Source: Haladaptatus cibarius D43 (GTDB lineage: Archaea > Halobacteriota > Halobacteria > Halobacteriales > Haladaptataceae). Taken from it: DNA of 64,000 nucleotides. A model generated the notes under the pieces. The model had not been told where the DNA came from and searched no databases. It was given only the letters and a program-made list of their open reading frames with translations. Shown here one piece after another: positions 45,673 to 55,459 of the stretch. A program made the position numbers and the translations under genes. The stretch covers positions 124,001 to 188,000 of the forward strand of contig NZ_JDTH01000001.1 of assembly GCF_000710615.1 (NCBI RefSeq), given 5' to 3'. Numbering within the stretch: position 1 is the first letter of the stretch; every line of letters begins with the position of its first letter.

Positions 45673-46467
45673 ATGACCAGTATCGACGAAAAACGGGTGT
45701 ACAGCGACCAAGAAGGGACGACGACCGTCTTCGTCGCCACGGAACTCGGCGTTGCTCGCGTCGAGGTTTCGGGAGACATCGTCGGGGAGTTTGCTATCGC
45801 CCATCGATGTGTCGCTCGTGACGTAGCGACAGCAGGCGGTTCCCTCGCAGTCGCAACCGCCGAAGACGTTCTCGACGGCGATTTCTCACCCCTCGACTTC
45901 GGCCCGGCAGTCGCCGTCGGATTCGACGGCGACAGCCTCGTCACTGCAGGTGAAAACGGTACGCTGGCGCGTTACGACGGCGACTGGTGCGAACTGGCGT
46001 CACTCCCCGAAGTACGCGCTATCGACGGCAATCTCGTGGCGACTGCTGACGGAGTCTATCAAATCGTGGACGATGGTGTCCGGCACGTCGGTCTGGACGA
46101 CGTTCGAGACGTTTCCACCGACGGTGTCCCGTTGGCCGCGACTGCCGACGGATTGTACTGGCTCGGCAACGGCTGGATGGACGCTTTGCCGGGCGATTTT
46201 CGCGTCGTGAATACGACGGATGAACCCACCGAAATCGCTTACGCTGGCACTGCCGACACGCTGTTTGCGAAGTCGGGTGGCGAGTGGCGCGAGAGCGTCG
46301 AATGGGAGGACGTTGCGCTCCCGGTCGATGAACCAATCGCTGCTGTTGGATTCGGTAACGGCGTGCACACCGTTACCGAATCCGGGACGTTCCTCTCGTC
46401 TGTCGGTGACGGCTGGCGAAGTCGCCATCTCGGGTTGAAAGGCGTTCGAGCACTCGCAGTTCGGTAA
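45673..46467 (+). CDS. Beta-propeller protein (HVO_0234-like)
   Basis: 264 aa. Repeated strands of the type VAxSxxxLxAATxxGLY recur, e.g. SLAVATAEDVLDGDF, GDSLVTAGENGTLARYD, GNLVATADGVYQIVDDG, PLAATADGLYWLG, fitting a propeller. It begins MTSIDEKRVYSDQEG. The function is unknown; the HVO_0234 name is from memory. Located near prs as in other haloarchaea. Confidence 0.75.
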   Translation: MTSIDEKRVYSDQEGTTTVFVATELGVARVEVSGDIVGEFAIAHRCVARDVATAGGSLAVATAEDVLDGDFSPLDFGPAVAVGFDGDSLVTAGENGTLARYDGDWCELASLPEVRAIDGNLVATADGVYQIVDDGVRHVGLDDVRDVSTDGVPLAATADGLYWLGNGWMDALPGDFRVVNTTDEPTEIAYAGTADTLFAKSGGEWRESVEWEDVALPVDEPIAAVGFGNGVHTVTESGTFLSSVGDGWRSRHLGLKGVRALAVR

Positions 46468-46499
46468 TCTGTATTCACTGTTGGCAGGGATAATCGACA

Positions 46500-47000
46500 T
46501 CAAGCCCGTCGATTCGTATCGAGTTCGTACAGTCCGCGGTGTACTTTTCGCACGAGTCCAAGTCGGGTGAGGTCACGGAGGCGATCTTTGACACACTCTT
46601 GGGTGACGCCGAGTTCCTGTGCGAGATAGGCCGGTATGGCCCGCCCCTCCGAGAGGAGATTGAGGACGCCTCGCTCGCTCGGCGTGAACTCGTCGTCCCC
46701 GAACGGAACGTCGATGAGAACTGTTTCCGTCGTTCTGTACTTCGAGCTATCGGTACTTTCAGGATTTTCGAGGCAGAGTTCGTACAAACCGCGATAGGGC
46801 TTCGCTACAAGTCCGAGTTCTCGCAATCCGTCGAGCGTCTTTCTGGCCGTATTTGCTCCAACTGCGAGTTCGGTACCGACGTATGCGGGCGTGCATCGAC
46901 CCTCGGCGAGCAGGTTCAAAATACCCGTCTCGGCGGGCGTGAGGTCGGATTCGTCCACCGACCGCGATACGTCGATACTAAGTCGAGTTACCGAAACCAT
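46500..47000 (-). CDS. Protein of two tandem winged-helix domains
   Basis: 166 aa made of two copies of one domain: about 20-74 (LTPAETGILNLLAEGRCTPAY ... PYRGLYEL) and about 105-160 (FTPSERGVLNLLSEGRAIPAY ... VHRGLYEL). Both look like winged-helix folds with a shared RGLYEL end, so one chain could act like a covalent dimer on DNA. Target unknown. An AT-rich 185-bp region separates it from divergent prs. Confidence 0.78.
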   Translation of the reverse strand: MVSVTRLSIDVSRSVDESDLTPAETGILNLLAEGRCTPAYVGTELAVGANTARKTLDGLRELGLVAKPYRGLYELCLENPESTDSSKYRTTETVLIDVPFGDDEFTPSERGVLNLLSEGRAIPAYLAQELGVTQECVKDRLRDLTRLGLVRKVHRGLYELDTNRRA

Positions 47001-47185
47001 TGTTCGTCAGTACTACTTTACTCCATAAATAATATACTCATGTTTTTATATATGTATCAGAATCACTCTCTACTGGAATATATTTGTGAAGACAGTTCTG
47101 GAGACAACTTTACAATTCGAGGTGAATTTGCCATCCTTCGCTTCGAGTGAAAACGGGTTTAAACGGGGGTATCCAGTCTTCTCGT

Positions 47186-48034
47186 ATGATACTCAGTGGG
47201 TCTGCCTCCCAGTCGTTGGCGGCCACACTCGCCGACGAAATGGACGAGTCACTCGCGTCCGTGGAGTATCGGTCGTTTCCGGACGACGAACTGCTCGCAA
47301 GTGCGCCCGGATTCGAGGATACCCGTGCCATTATCGTCGCTTCGACGGTTTCTAGCGACGCTCACCTCGAACTGCTGCAACTACAGGACGCCGTCCGCGA
47401 ATGGGGCGCCGAGGAAGTCGTCACCGTTCTGCCCTACATGGGCTACGCTCGACAGGACAAGACCTTCGAACGCGGCCAGCCGATTTCGTCCCGCGCAGTC
47501 GCCCGCGCCATCAGCACCGGAACCGATCGCGTACTCACCGTCAATCCCCACGAAACCGCGGTCTGTAATTTCTTCGACGTTCCTGCGGAACCGGTGGACG
47601 CTGCAGGCCGACTCGCCGACCCACTCCCCGACGACCTGACGGAACCGGTTTTCCTCTCGCCCGACGAAGGTGCGCTCGACATCGCCGACACCGTACAAAC
47701 GACGTATGGCCGCGGTGTTACGGACTACTTCGAGAAGAAACGACTCTCCGGAACGGAGATCGAAATGACGCCGAGCGACACTGACGTAACCGGGCGGGAC
47801 GTGGTCATCACCGACGACATCATCGCCACCGGTTCGACCATGAGCGAAGCGGTTTCCCTGCTCCAGCAACGCGATGTCGGTCGCGTGTTCGTCACGTGTG
47901 TTCACCCGATGTTGGCACAGAACGCCCGGACGAAACTCGCAAAAGCAGGCGTCGAGGCAGTGTACGGTACGGACACTATCGAGCGAGCAGTGAGTCAGGT
48001 GTCGGTTGCGCCCGCTATCGCCGACGCGCTGTAA
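47186..48034 (+). CDS. prs: Ribose-phosphate diphosphokinase
   Basis: 282 aa. It makes PRPP from ribose-5-phosphate and ATP for nucleotide and histidine synthesis. Flexible loop ARQDKTFERGQPIS, metal His in VNPHETAVCNFF, and the PRPP motif VVITDDIIATGSTM are present. ATG 47186 (MILSGSAS). Shorter than bacterial enzymes (about 315 aa), as usual for archaea. Confidence 0.95.
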   Translation: MILSGSASQSLAATLADEMDESLASVEYRSFPDDELLASAPGFEDTRAIIVASTVSSDAHLELLQLQDAVREWGAEEVVTVLPYMGYARQDKTFERGQPISSRAVARAISTGTDRVLTVNPHETAVCNFFDVPAEPVDAAGRLADPLPDDLTEPVFLSPDEGALDIADTVQTTYGRGVTDYFEKKRLSGTEIEMTPSDTDVTGRDVVITDDIIATGSTMSEAVSLLQQRDVGRVFVTCVHPMLAQNARTKLAKAGVEAVYGTDTIERAVSQVSVAPAIADAL

Positions 48035-48177
48035 CCACCTTCCCGCGCTCTGTCGCTATCGCTTCCTCACTGGTACCATCTGATCCAAAAGCCATCGCCA
48101 CCTTCTCCGGGAGCACTCACTCCATTCGTGCCCCATCGAACGTTTTCGGCCCGCTCACTTCGTTCGCGGTGGATACA

Positions 48178-51100
48178 CTACACTTCCGCTTCTGTCAACG
48201 GAACAATCGCAATCGTCATCGTGACGCCTTCGACATCCCACTCTTTCCGGTGGCCATCTTCGACCGCACCAACGCTTTCGGCGCGAACCTCGTCTGTCAC
48301 GAGTTCCATGTGGTCTTCGACGAAATCAGCCACTCGGTCGTCGTGAACGTCGAGTTCGAGGCGGATTTCCTCCTCGATGTCGAGATTCATTTCCTTTCGC
48401 ATCTCCTGCACACGGCGGATGACTTCGCGGGCGTAGCCCTCGCTTTCGATGTCCTCCGTGAGCGTCGTATCGACGTAGACGACGCCGAGTTGGTCGCCGT
48501 TCACGTCGAAGGACGTGCCGCTCACGTCGTCGGGCGTCTGGGTGACGAACTCGACCATCTCGTCGTCCAGTTCGATTTCCTCGCCGAGTGCATCCGCGAC
48601 GGCATCTTCGAGTTCCGAGAGGTTCGCGTCGGAGACGCGGGCCTCGTTGAGCGCGTTCATCACTCTGCCTGCATCGCCACCGAAGGCCGGGCCGAGCACG
48701 CTCATGTCCGCCTCGGCACTGTAGGCGAGTTCGCCCCAGCCTTCATCGGGCGAGACGAGTTCGACTTCGCGGGCGTTCAGGCGGTCTGCCAGCAAGTCGC
48801 CGTGGTTCTCGACCGCGCGGACGACTGAGTCGTCTCGCGCGTCCACGATGATTCGTGAGACGGGCCAGCGGAGTTTTCGCTCGGCCTGCTGGCGGGCGTT
48901 CGCACCCGCTTCCTCGACAGCGCGAAGCACTGCCACGTCAGCCTCCATCTCTTCGTCGTGCCAGAACTCATCGACTTCGGGCCAGTCGAGCATGTGGACG
49001 CTGTCTTCGCCCTCGTCGCCCGTGAGGTTCTGGTAGATTTTCTCGCTGACGAAGGGAGCGAACGGCGAGAGCAGGGCGACCACCGACTTCAGGACGTGAT
49101 GGAACGTCGCGTAGGCAGCTTGCTTACTCGCGCTGTCCTCTTCTTCCCACATTCGCTCGCGGACGACCTGAATGTAGAACCGCGAGACGTCCTCCACGAC
49201 GAAGTCGAGCAGTGCGCGAAGCGCGCGGTCTTGGCGGTACTCGTCCCACTGCTCGGTCATCTCCGCCGTCACGCTCTGAAGCCGTGACAGAATCCACTCG
49301 TCCACGAGTTCCGTTTCGGCGTCTGTGACATCAACTGCGTCCGGGTCGAAGTCGTCCAACCGCATGTACGGCAGTGGGAACCGGAACACGTTCCAGAGGA
49401 TGTTGAGGCTCCGCTGCATGTTCTGCATCTCGTCCCACGAAAAGCGCATGTCCTCGCCCTGTGGGTTCTGCGAGAGCAAAAACAGACGCATCGGGTCAGC
49501 GCCATGGCGTTCGATTGCTTCCTCTGGGGCGACGATGTTCCCGATGGATTTCGACATCTTGCGCCCGTCTTCCGCGAGCGCCCATCCGTGCATCAGCACG
49601 TCGTCGTATGGCACGTCGCCGAGCGCTGCGGTTCCCATGCCGAGTTGCGACCAGAACCAACCGCGAGTCTGGTCGTGAGCTTCCATGATGAGGTCGGCGG
49701 GCCATAGTTCCTCGAAGTCATCCTCGTTGCCGGGGTAATCGAGCGTACCCCACGACGCAACCGAAGAGTCGAGCCACACGTCGAACACGTCCGGAACGCG
49801 GGTGTAGGTCGTGCCGTCTTTGGTGATGGTCAAGTCGTCAACCGTCGGTCGGTGAAGGTCAACTTCGTCGGGTGAAACGTCTTGGTCAACCGCTTCCGCC
49901 AACTCTTCACGAGTGCCAACGACAACAACATCGCCCATGTCGCCATCCCAGTTTTCCGGCGTCCAAATCGGGATTGGCACGCCCCAGTATCGCTGGCGCG
50001 AAACGTTCCAGTCGGGCGAGTTCTTCACGAAGTTGTAGAATCGCTCGTCGCGGGCCTCCTGTGGGTGCCACTCGCTGTCCTCGATGTTGTCGAGGAGTTC
50101 CTCTTTGATGTCGCTGACCGTGATGAACCACTGGTCGGTGACGATTTGGAGGATACCCGTGTCACACCGCCAACAGTGGCCGTAACTGTGGTGGACGGTG
50201 CCGGAGGCGAGCAGGTAGCCCTCCGATTCGAGGTTAGCCATGATGTCCTCGTCGGCGTCCTTGACGAACTGTCCCTCGTACTTGCCGCCCGCTTCTCGAT
50301 ACACGCCGTCGCCGCCGACGGGACAGAATACGTCCAGACCGAGTTCTGTCCCGCGGTTGAAGTCCTCCTCACCATGGCCGGGTGCGGAGTGAACGAGTCC
50401 GGTACCGTCGCCACCGATTTCGACGTAGTCGGCTTCGTACACTTGGAGCGTGCCCTCGCCGCTTGGATGCTCAGGAACTTCGTCGTCCAGTGGGTGGTCG
50501 TACTCCCAGCCGAGCAGTTCCTCGCCGATGAGTTCGGAAACGACTTCGTAGTCGTCGTAGCGGCCTTCTTTGAGGACTTCCTCGACCTTTGGTTCGCCGA
50601 CGTAGAGCGTTTCCGTCTCGCCATCTTTCGTTGCCTCAACTTTCGCGTAGGTGCCGTCCGCATCCACGGCGACGAAGGTGTTCGCCGGAACCGTCCACGG
50701 TGTCGTCGTCCAGATGACGAGGCTTCCCTCCTTGTCCTTCAGCGGGAACTTCACGTAGATGGACGGGTCGTCCACGTCCTCGTACTCGACCTCGTTGTTG
50801 GCGATTGCGGTCTCACAGCGCGGACACTGGCTGATGGAGCGTTTTCCCTGTTCCACCAAGCCGCGTTCGTGCGCCTGTTGGAAGCCCCACCACGCGGCTT
50901 CCATGTACTCGGGACTGACCGTTTTGTACGGGTTGTCCCAGTCCATCCAGACGCCGAAGGATTTGAAGTCGTTCTGGAGGCCGTCGAGTTGGTCGTCGGC
51001 GAACTCCTTGCACTCCTCGATGAAGTTCTCCATCCCGAACTCCTCGATGTCCTTCTTGTTCTCGAAGCCCATCTTCTCCTCGACTTTCGTCTCGATGGGA

Positions 51101-51375
51101 AGGCCGTGCATGTCGTAGCCCGGACGGTCGGTCACGTCGTAGCCCGACATCCGCAGGTACCGGATGTAAGCGTCCTTCAGCGACTTGTTCCACGTCGTTC
51201 CCATGTGCGCCGCCCCGGAGGTGTACGGCGGGCCGTCAACGAAGAAAAACCGCTCCGCGCCCTCCCGGTTCGCCTTCGTTTTCTCGTAGGCGTTCACCTC
51301 GTCCCAGTAGTCGAACACCCGGTCTTCGACCGAGTCCGGTTCGTACTGGTCGTTTACTTCCGCGAATCTACTCAT
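48178..51375 (-). CDS. ileS: Isoleucyl-tRNA synthetase
   Basis: 1065 aa class I synthetase. The HIGH motif is HMGT (57-60) in GPPYTSGAAHMGT, and KMSKS is at about 606-610. The editing domain lies between (TTTPWTVPANTFVAV). C-terminal anticodon domain EWILSRLQSVTAEM onward. ATG 51375 (MSRFAEVNDQYEPD) is the family start. Confidence 0.97.
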   Translation of the reverse strand: MSRFAEVNDQYEPDSVEDRVFDYWDEVNAYEKTKANREGAERFFFVDGPPYTSGAAHMGTTWNKSLKDAYIRYLRMSGYDVTDRPGYDMHGLPIETKVEEKMGFENKKDIEEFGMENFIEECKEFADDQLDGLQNDFKSFGVWMDWDNPYKTVSPEYMEAAWWGFQQAHERGLVEQGKRSISQCPRCETAIANNEVEYEDVDDPSIYVKFPLKDKEGSLVIWTTTPWTVPANTFVAVDADGTYAKVEATKDGETETLYVGEPKVEEVLKEGRYDDYEVVSELIGEELLGWEYDHPLDDEVPEHPSGEGTLQVYEADYVEIGGDGTGLVHSAPGHGEEDFNRGTELGLDVFCPVGGDGVYREAGGKYEGQFVKDADEDIMANLESEGYLLASGTVHHSYGHCWRCDTGILQIVTDQWFITVSDIKEELLDNIEDSEWHPQEARDERFYNFVKNSPDWNVSRQRYWGVPIPIWTPENWDGDMGDVVVVGTREELAEAVDQDVSPDEVDLHRPTVDDLTITKDGTTYTRVPDVFDVWLDSSVASWGTLDYPGNEDDFEELWPADLIMEAHDQTRGWFWSQLGMGTAALGDVPYDDVLMHGWALAEDGRKMSKSIGNIVAPEEAIERHGADPMRLFLLSQNPQGEDMRFSWDEMQNMQRSLNILWNVFRFPLPYMRLDDFDPDAVDVTDAETELVDEWILSRLQSVTAEMTEQWDEYRQDRALRALLDFVVEDVSRFYIQVVRERMWEEEDSASKQAAYATFHHVLKSVVALLSPFAPFVSEKIYQNLTGDEGEDSVHMLDWPEVDEFWHDEEMEADVAVLRAVEEAGANARQQAERKLRWPVSRIIVDARDDSVVRAVENHGDLLADRLNAREVELVSPDEGWGELAYSAEADMSVLGPAFGGDAGRVMNALNEARVSDANLSELEDAVADALGEEIELDDEMVEFVTQTPDDVSGTSFDVNGDQLGVVYVDTTLTEDIESEGYAREVIRRVQEMRKEMNLDIEEEIRLELDVHDDRVADFVEDHMELVTDEVRAESVGAVEDGHRKEWDVEGVTMTIAIVPLTEAEV

Positions 51376-51547
51376 GTGCGATGTGAGTGCCCCCGACAAT
51401 AAAGTGGGTTCGGTTATGCAGTTGACCTGTAGGACGGGATTTGGTCGCCTTTTGAAGCGAAAATGACGGCTATCATCCGATTTCAGTCCCGTCATTGAAT
51501 TGCATTACCGGACTGGCTACCAATCAAAATAATTCCGACCTTCGTTT

Positions 51548-51568
51548 GAGTCGGGTCTATCCCGACTC
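51548..51568 (-). terminator. Hairpin at the end of the acidic-protein operon
   Basis: GAGTCGGG-TCTAT-CCCGACTC, 8-bp arms with a 5-nt loop, straddling the stop of the 51557 gene. A terminator role is plausible but there is no T-run. Confidence 0.4.
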
Positions 51569-51991
51569 AGACCGTTCTCTGAGTTGCTCTTGCAGGTCGG
51601 TCGCAAGCGACTGTAGTTCCTCGTCGGACATCTCTTCGAGGGACGGGCCTTCCTCTGTCTCCTCTTCTTCAGCCTCTTCACCTTCTTCCTCGGTTTTGTC
51701 TTCTTCAGCTTCCTGCTCGCTCTCCTCCGATTCTTCTTCCCCATCTTCGTTCTCGCCCTCCGACTTCGATTCCGACAGCAAATTCCCGACTTTGATTCCG
51801 ATTCGTCGCCCGAGGATGGCGCCGAGACGACGACCCAGTTTTTCGCCGACCGAACCCAGTTTGTCCGTTCCGGGCGTCGGCGTCGGAACGGAGTCGAGCA
51901 GTTCGGAATCGTCGTCATCGCTGCTGCCGCCGACTCCCAGCTGGTCGGTCAGTTGGGAGAGCTTTTCTTGCGTTTTTTCCTTTTCGCTCAT
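51557..51991 (-). CDS. Acidic glycine-zipper-like protein A
   Basis: 144 aa. A glycine-spaced amphipathic segment VGEKLGRRLGAILGRRIGIK (about 48-67) is followed by a long Glu-rich tract. The C-terminal helix is EEMSDEELQSLATDLQEQL. The same G-x3-G pattern recurs in the 52615 gene. It overlaps the upstream gene by ATGA. No known family; the glycine pattern suggests helix packing or membrane contact. Confidence 0.7.
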   Translation of the reverse strand: MSEKEKTQEKLSQLTDQLGVGGSSDDDDSELLDSVPTPTPGTDKLGSVGEKLGRRLGAILGRRIGIKVGNLLSESKSEGENEDGEEESEESEQEAEEDKTEEEGEEAEEEETEEGPSLEEMSDEELQSLATDLQEQLRERSESG

Positions 51992-52548
51992 GAGTTGCTC
52001 GCCTCCTCGTCCGCGGATTCGTCCTCTCCAAGCGCCTCAAGAAGCATATCCAGCAGTTCGTTTATCATCCCGTAGATCACGTTGGATAGCCCACCGTTCT
52101 CCCCATTACCGGGTAGAACGTCTGATACCGACGGAAGTTCGAACTCGGGCATCGACGGAAGTTCGAAACCGGATACCGCATCGCTAAGGCGACTCAACGG
52201 CCCCTTATCCAGCAGTCCGGCAACTCCCGAAAGGAGATTGCCAAGCAGTCCGCCGGGCCGCGACATGGCGGAGATGTCCAGTTCGACCTCGTTTAGGTCG
52301 ATTTCGAGTCCCAAGAGGTTGAGAAACAGCCCCTCCAGATCGAGATAGAGAACGGTCGTTCGCTCCTCTTCGTCTTCTGCTTCTTCCTCACCTGTCGCTT
52401 CCGCTTCGGATTCTTCTGCTTGCTCGCTTTCGGCTTCTTCTTCGGCCGACTCCTCTCCTTCAGTTTCACCCCCGTCTGTTACCAGTCGATGATTTTCCCC
52501 AACCGATAGCTCTGCCGCCGCTCCGTTCCGTCGTACATCCCCCCTCAT
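51988..52548 (-). CDS. Acidic protein with LGLEIDLNEV / LLGNLLSGVAGLL domain
   Basis: 186 aa. After a Glu-rich tract (about 30-65) comes a hydrophobic domain LYLDLEGLFLNLLGLEIDLN ... LDISAMSRPGGLLGNLLSGVAGLL (about 66-115). That motif recurs in unrelated-looking haloarchaeal and bacterial proteins. The rest is SVSDVLPGNGENGGLSNVIYG. No signal peptide is evident. Start ATG 52548 is preferred to TTG 52566. Function unknown. Confidence 0.7.
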   Translation of the reverse strand: MRGDVRRNGAAAELSVGENHRLVTDGGETEGEESAEEEAESEQAEESEAEATGEEEAEDEEERTTVLYLDLEGLFLNLLGLEIDLNEVELDISAMSRPGGLLGNLLSGVAGLLDKGPLSRLSDAVSGFELPSMPEFELPSVSDVLPGNGENGGLSNVIYGMINELLDMLLEALGEDESADEEASNS

Positions 52549-52614
52549 CTGTGTACACCCTGTCAACCTTCTCTTGTATATAACTAGTCGGGAGCTCAGG
52601 GAAGATGGGTTGTC

Positions 52615-52941
52615 CTACGCTTCGGAATCGACACCCAACTCGTCGGCGACGTTTTCGACCATTTCCTCTCGTTTCGTGTTCGCTTTGACGCCAACCTCCT
52701 TTGCGACTTGTTGGAGTTCCCTGTACGACAACTCCTCTAATTCTTCCCGACTGCTCGGCATTTCGGATGCGGTTTCGGTCTCCGCCTCGTCGGAAGCGAC
52801 GCCACTATCTTGTTTGGAACCCTCTTTTCCTTCCTGCCTTTCGCGGTTGAACTGTTGTCCTATCCACTCACCGAGCGCACGACCGACTTTGCTGCCGAGT
52901 TCCCGACCGATTCGCTCGCCCGTCGATTCCCACCCACTCAT
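52615..52941 (-). CDS. Acidic glycine-zipper-like protein B
   Basis: 108 aa. The N-terminus TGERIGRELGSKVGRALGEW is a G-x3-G helix resembling that in the 51557 protein. The C-terminus LSYRELQQVAKEVGVKANTK with REEMVENVADEL resembles a Rho-N/SAP-like helical fold. It starts at ATG 52941. Same strand as the two genes after it; 66-bp gap. Confidence 0.7.
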   Translation of the reverse strand: MSGWESTGERIGRELGSKVGRALGEWIGQQFNRERQEGKEGSKQDSGVASDEAETETASEMPSSREELEELSYRELQQVAKEVGVKANTKREEMVENVADELGVDSEA

Positions 52942-53241
52942 TTTCTGGAATAACGGCGTCGTCACTCATTAACAGCAACTATCGTTGAACTCCCGCGTGG
53001 CTCTGATATTACGACTGATTCAAAGGAATCTCGAACGAAACCGTTGAAAACCGAGGAAAGTACGGTTTTCGTGAATCCGATACAAACAGGCCGAGATTCA
53101 AAGCCAGCAATCAATTTATATTCATTCATCTCGTCCCTCCGTAGACGGACGCAGGTGGGGGGCAGAAATATCCACGTGACATCCCAGCGACGCTAACAGC
53201 CCGGAACCTGCGTCGAGGTTCCCTGAAAGCCCGTGATTACG
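52942..53241. promoter_or_regulatory. Divergent promoter region of the acidic-protein locus
   Basis: A 300-bp gene-free stretch between divergent genes. It holds an AATTTATATTC TATA-like sequence (about 53114) and the dyad GGAACC...GGTTCC (53203-53222). Nothing else is recognised. Confidence 0.4.
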
Positions 53242-54090
53242 ATGTCAAACGAACAACTCACCGAAACCGCCGACGAGTTAGAACAATCACTGACGGAGTT
53301 CGAGAGCAAACGAGCAGTCGCGGACGAAACCGACGACGACTCGCTCACGGAGTTCGCGGAACGAGTCCGAACTGCTGTCGAACATCTCGAAACGGCCTTC
53401 GAGTCCGCCGAGTCGTTCGATGAGGTGACGGCCGCGGCGGACAACCTCTGGTTGGTTCTCGACGATGGACAGGACGTACTCGACTCGTTCGATTCCGAAG
53501 CGTTTCTCGAAACGGTGGACGTTTCTGAACTCCCGGACGTGATAGAACTCTCCGACGTACCGGAGGCGATTGAGAGCGGAAATCTACGAAAAGCAATCGA
53601 CTACAAGGCGCTGATGAAAGCCATCGACTTCCGTGAGTTCTGGAGTTCCGAAGAGATGCAGAACTTGTGGGAGGAGGGAAAGGAGCTATCGGACGCTTTC
53701 GGTGGTGACGACTCCGACGATGAGAAATTGGATTCAGACCGTGTCGAATCGACCAAGGAAAAGACCGAAATGGCGTCCGAGGCCACCGAAGGAAAACTCC
53801 AGTCCGAACTGGCAGAGAACGCAGAAGAGTTCCGCGAAAAAATCGAGATAGCTCGTGACCGACTGCAAGAACAAATCGAACAGAGCGAGTTAGGTTCCGG
53901 TGGCGAAGGCGAATCCGCCATAGAAAACCTCACCGCCAAACCGACCATGCCGGAAACCCGTCCAGATATGGATGTCAGTACCGCGTTCTCCACGATGCAG
54001 AGCGATAGACCGGACAGCAACGTGACGATGAACTACTCTACGATGCCGAAGGGTCGGAACAAGCGGTCGAACGACGAGTGGGATGAGTAG
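53242..54090 (+). CDS. Acidic hypothetical protein of the same locus
   Basis: 282 aa, acidic and largely helical. Middle segment DLPDVIELSDVPEAIESGNL-like (seen as VSELPDVIELSDVPEAIESG) and KAIDYKALMKAIDFREFW. A coiled stretch KLQSELAENAEEFREKIEIA is followed by an unusual low-charge tail with STAFSTM and NYSTM. No domain recognised. Divergent from the other acidic genes and shares their style, so it may be a partner. Confidence 0.7.
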   Translation: MSNEQLTETADELEQSLTEFESKRAVADETDDDSLTEFAERVRTAVEHLETAFESAESFDEVTAAADNLWLVLDDGQDVLDSFDSEAFLETVDVSELPDVIELSDVPEAIESGNLRKAIDYKALMKAIDFREFWSSEEMQNLWEEGKELSDAFGGDDSDDEKLDSDRVESTKEKTEMASEATEGKLQSELAENAEEFREKIEIARDRLQEQIEQSELGSGGEGESAIENLTAKPTMPETRPDMDVSTAFSTMQSDRPDSNVTMNYSTMPKGRNKRSNDEWDE

Positions 54091-54132
54091 CCGAAGCAGA
54101 AACCGCATGCAGAAATGGAAGGACGTCCCGGC

Positions 54133-55374
54133 TTACACGCCGGTCGAGTAACGGAGGATGCCAGCAACGCCGCCAAAGGCGTTCAGCAGTTGCTCGCCTT
54201 TCTCAAAGTCCGTGCTGATGAACTTCGTCTCGGTGCCTCGCTGTTCGGCGAGGGTCATCAGATACTCGATGGCGTCTTCGCGTTCCACCAGTTCGGCTTC
54301 CGACCCATCCTCGCAGGTGTGTTCCGGCGTGTTTTTGCGACGGTCGATAAACTCGTACTCTTCCTTGTCGCCGCAGTCGAAGGCAACCACGTCTTTGCGG
54401 AGGTCTTCGGAGAGGAGCAGGCGGTCTACCGACCCCATCATGAGATTTTTCCGCGTCGGTTCGAACCCGTAGGTTGCGAGGTCGCCCTCGTGGAGTTCCT
54501 TGAAGAATGTCTCCATCTCCTGTTTGTCCTTCATGACCTCGGCGTCGGCAAGCGTCTCCGACGCGGCGTCTACGATGTCGTAGAGCCCGGATTCGTCGGT
54601 ATAGGAGACGTCGAACTTCCCGAGAACCATTTCCCCGAGTTCGTGGTGGAGGTAATCTCCGTCCAAGAACTCGTCTTTCGTCGGCGATGGGCCGCCAACG
54701 AGGACGCCGTCCATCTCGTGTCGTTTCGGAACGAACAGGTCGTTCGCCATTCCCGCGACCTCCTGATAGAAGTTGTCGATGGCTTCCAGTCGAAGGCGGG
54801 CGAAACGCTGGGCGGACTGACCACCTTTTCGCTGTTTGCCCGGCACGAGCGACGAAGCGGATTTGACTGGTTCGACTCGCTTGCCTTTCAGCCATCCGAC
54901 GTTGGCCTCACGTCGGTCAAGGACGACGAGCCCGTACAGGCCTTTGTCACCGAGCATCTCCTCAAGCGGTTCCGTGAGGAACTCGGAGTCACAGTGGTAC
55001 CGGAACGATTGTACCGGTTCCGGTGGGTCTTCCAACGCTTTGGTGACCATGGTGGTTTGGCCGCCGCCGGAGTTGATTGCGCCGCTGAAGATGACGATAC
55101 CATTGTCTGGTGGGAACGTATCGTAGTAGCGCAGACGGTCTTTGATGGACGTGAGTGCGTCCTGCACGTTGGTTCGCGTCTGTTTCGACTTGATGTTGCT
55201 CGCTTCGCTGTGCTCCTGCGTGACGTGCGCGACTACGTCACTGATTTGCTTGTCCGATGGGATGTAGATGGTAACGAGTTGCGTCCCAGAGCCTTCATAC
55301 TGTTTTAGGTCTTCGATGACCTTCTGGAACTCGTATCGTTTCCTGTCGGACTGTCCTTCCTCCTGCTGGCTCAT
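54133..55374 (-). CDS. prf1: Peptide chain release factor aRF1
   Basis: 413 aa. It recognises all three stop codons and triggers peptide release. The NIKS motif is at 60-63 and GGQ at 184-186 (KGGQSAQR, with Gln where many have Arg). C-terminal domain for partner binding is intact. Family length is normal. Confidence 0.97.
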   Translation of the reverse strand: MSQQEEGQSDRKRYEFQKVIEDLKQYEGSGTQLVTIYIPSDKQISDVVAHVTQEHSEASNIKSKQTRTNVQDALTSIKDRLRYYDTFPPDNGIVIFSGAINSGGGQTTMVTKALEDPPEPVQSFRYHCDSEFLTEPLEEMLGDKGLYGLVVLDRREANVGWLKGKRVEPVKSASSLVPGKQRKGGQSAQRFARLRLEAIDNFYQEVAGMANDLFVPKRHEMDGVLVGGPSPTKDEFLDGDYLHHELGEMVLGKFDVSYTDESGLYDIVDAASETLADAEVMKDKQEMETFFKELHEGDLATYGFEPTRKNLMMGSVDRLLLSEDLRKDVVAFDCGDKEEYEFIDRRKNTPEHTCEDGSEAELVEREDAIEYLMTLAEQRGTETKFISTDFEKGEQLLNAFGGVAGILRYSTGV

Positions 55375-55459
55375 TACTCCCTTCTAGCCGCTCCAACTGG
55401 TAAGTAACCTTTGACCTTGCGTGCGAGTCGCTACCGATGTTTTTGCCGATTCGAACGGT

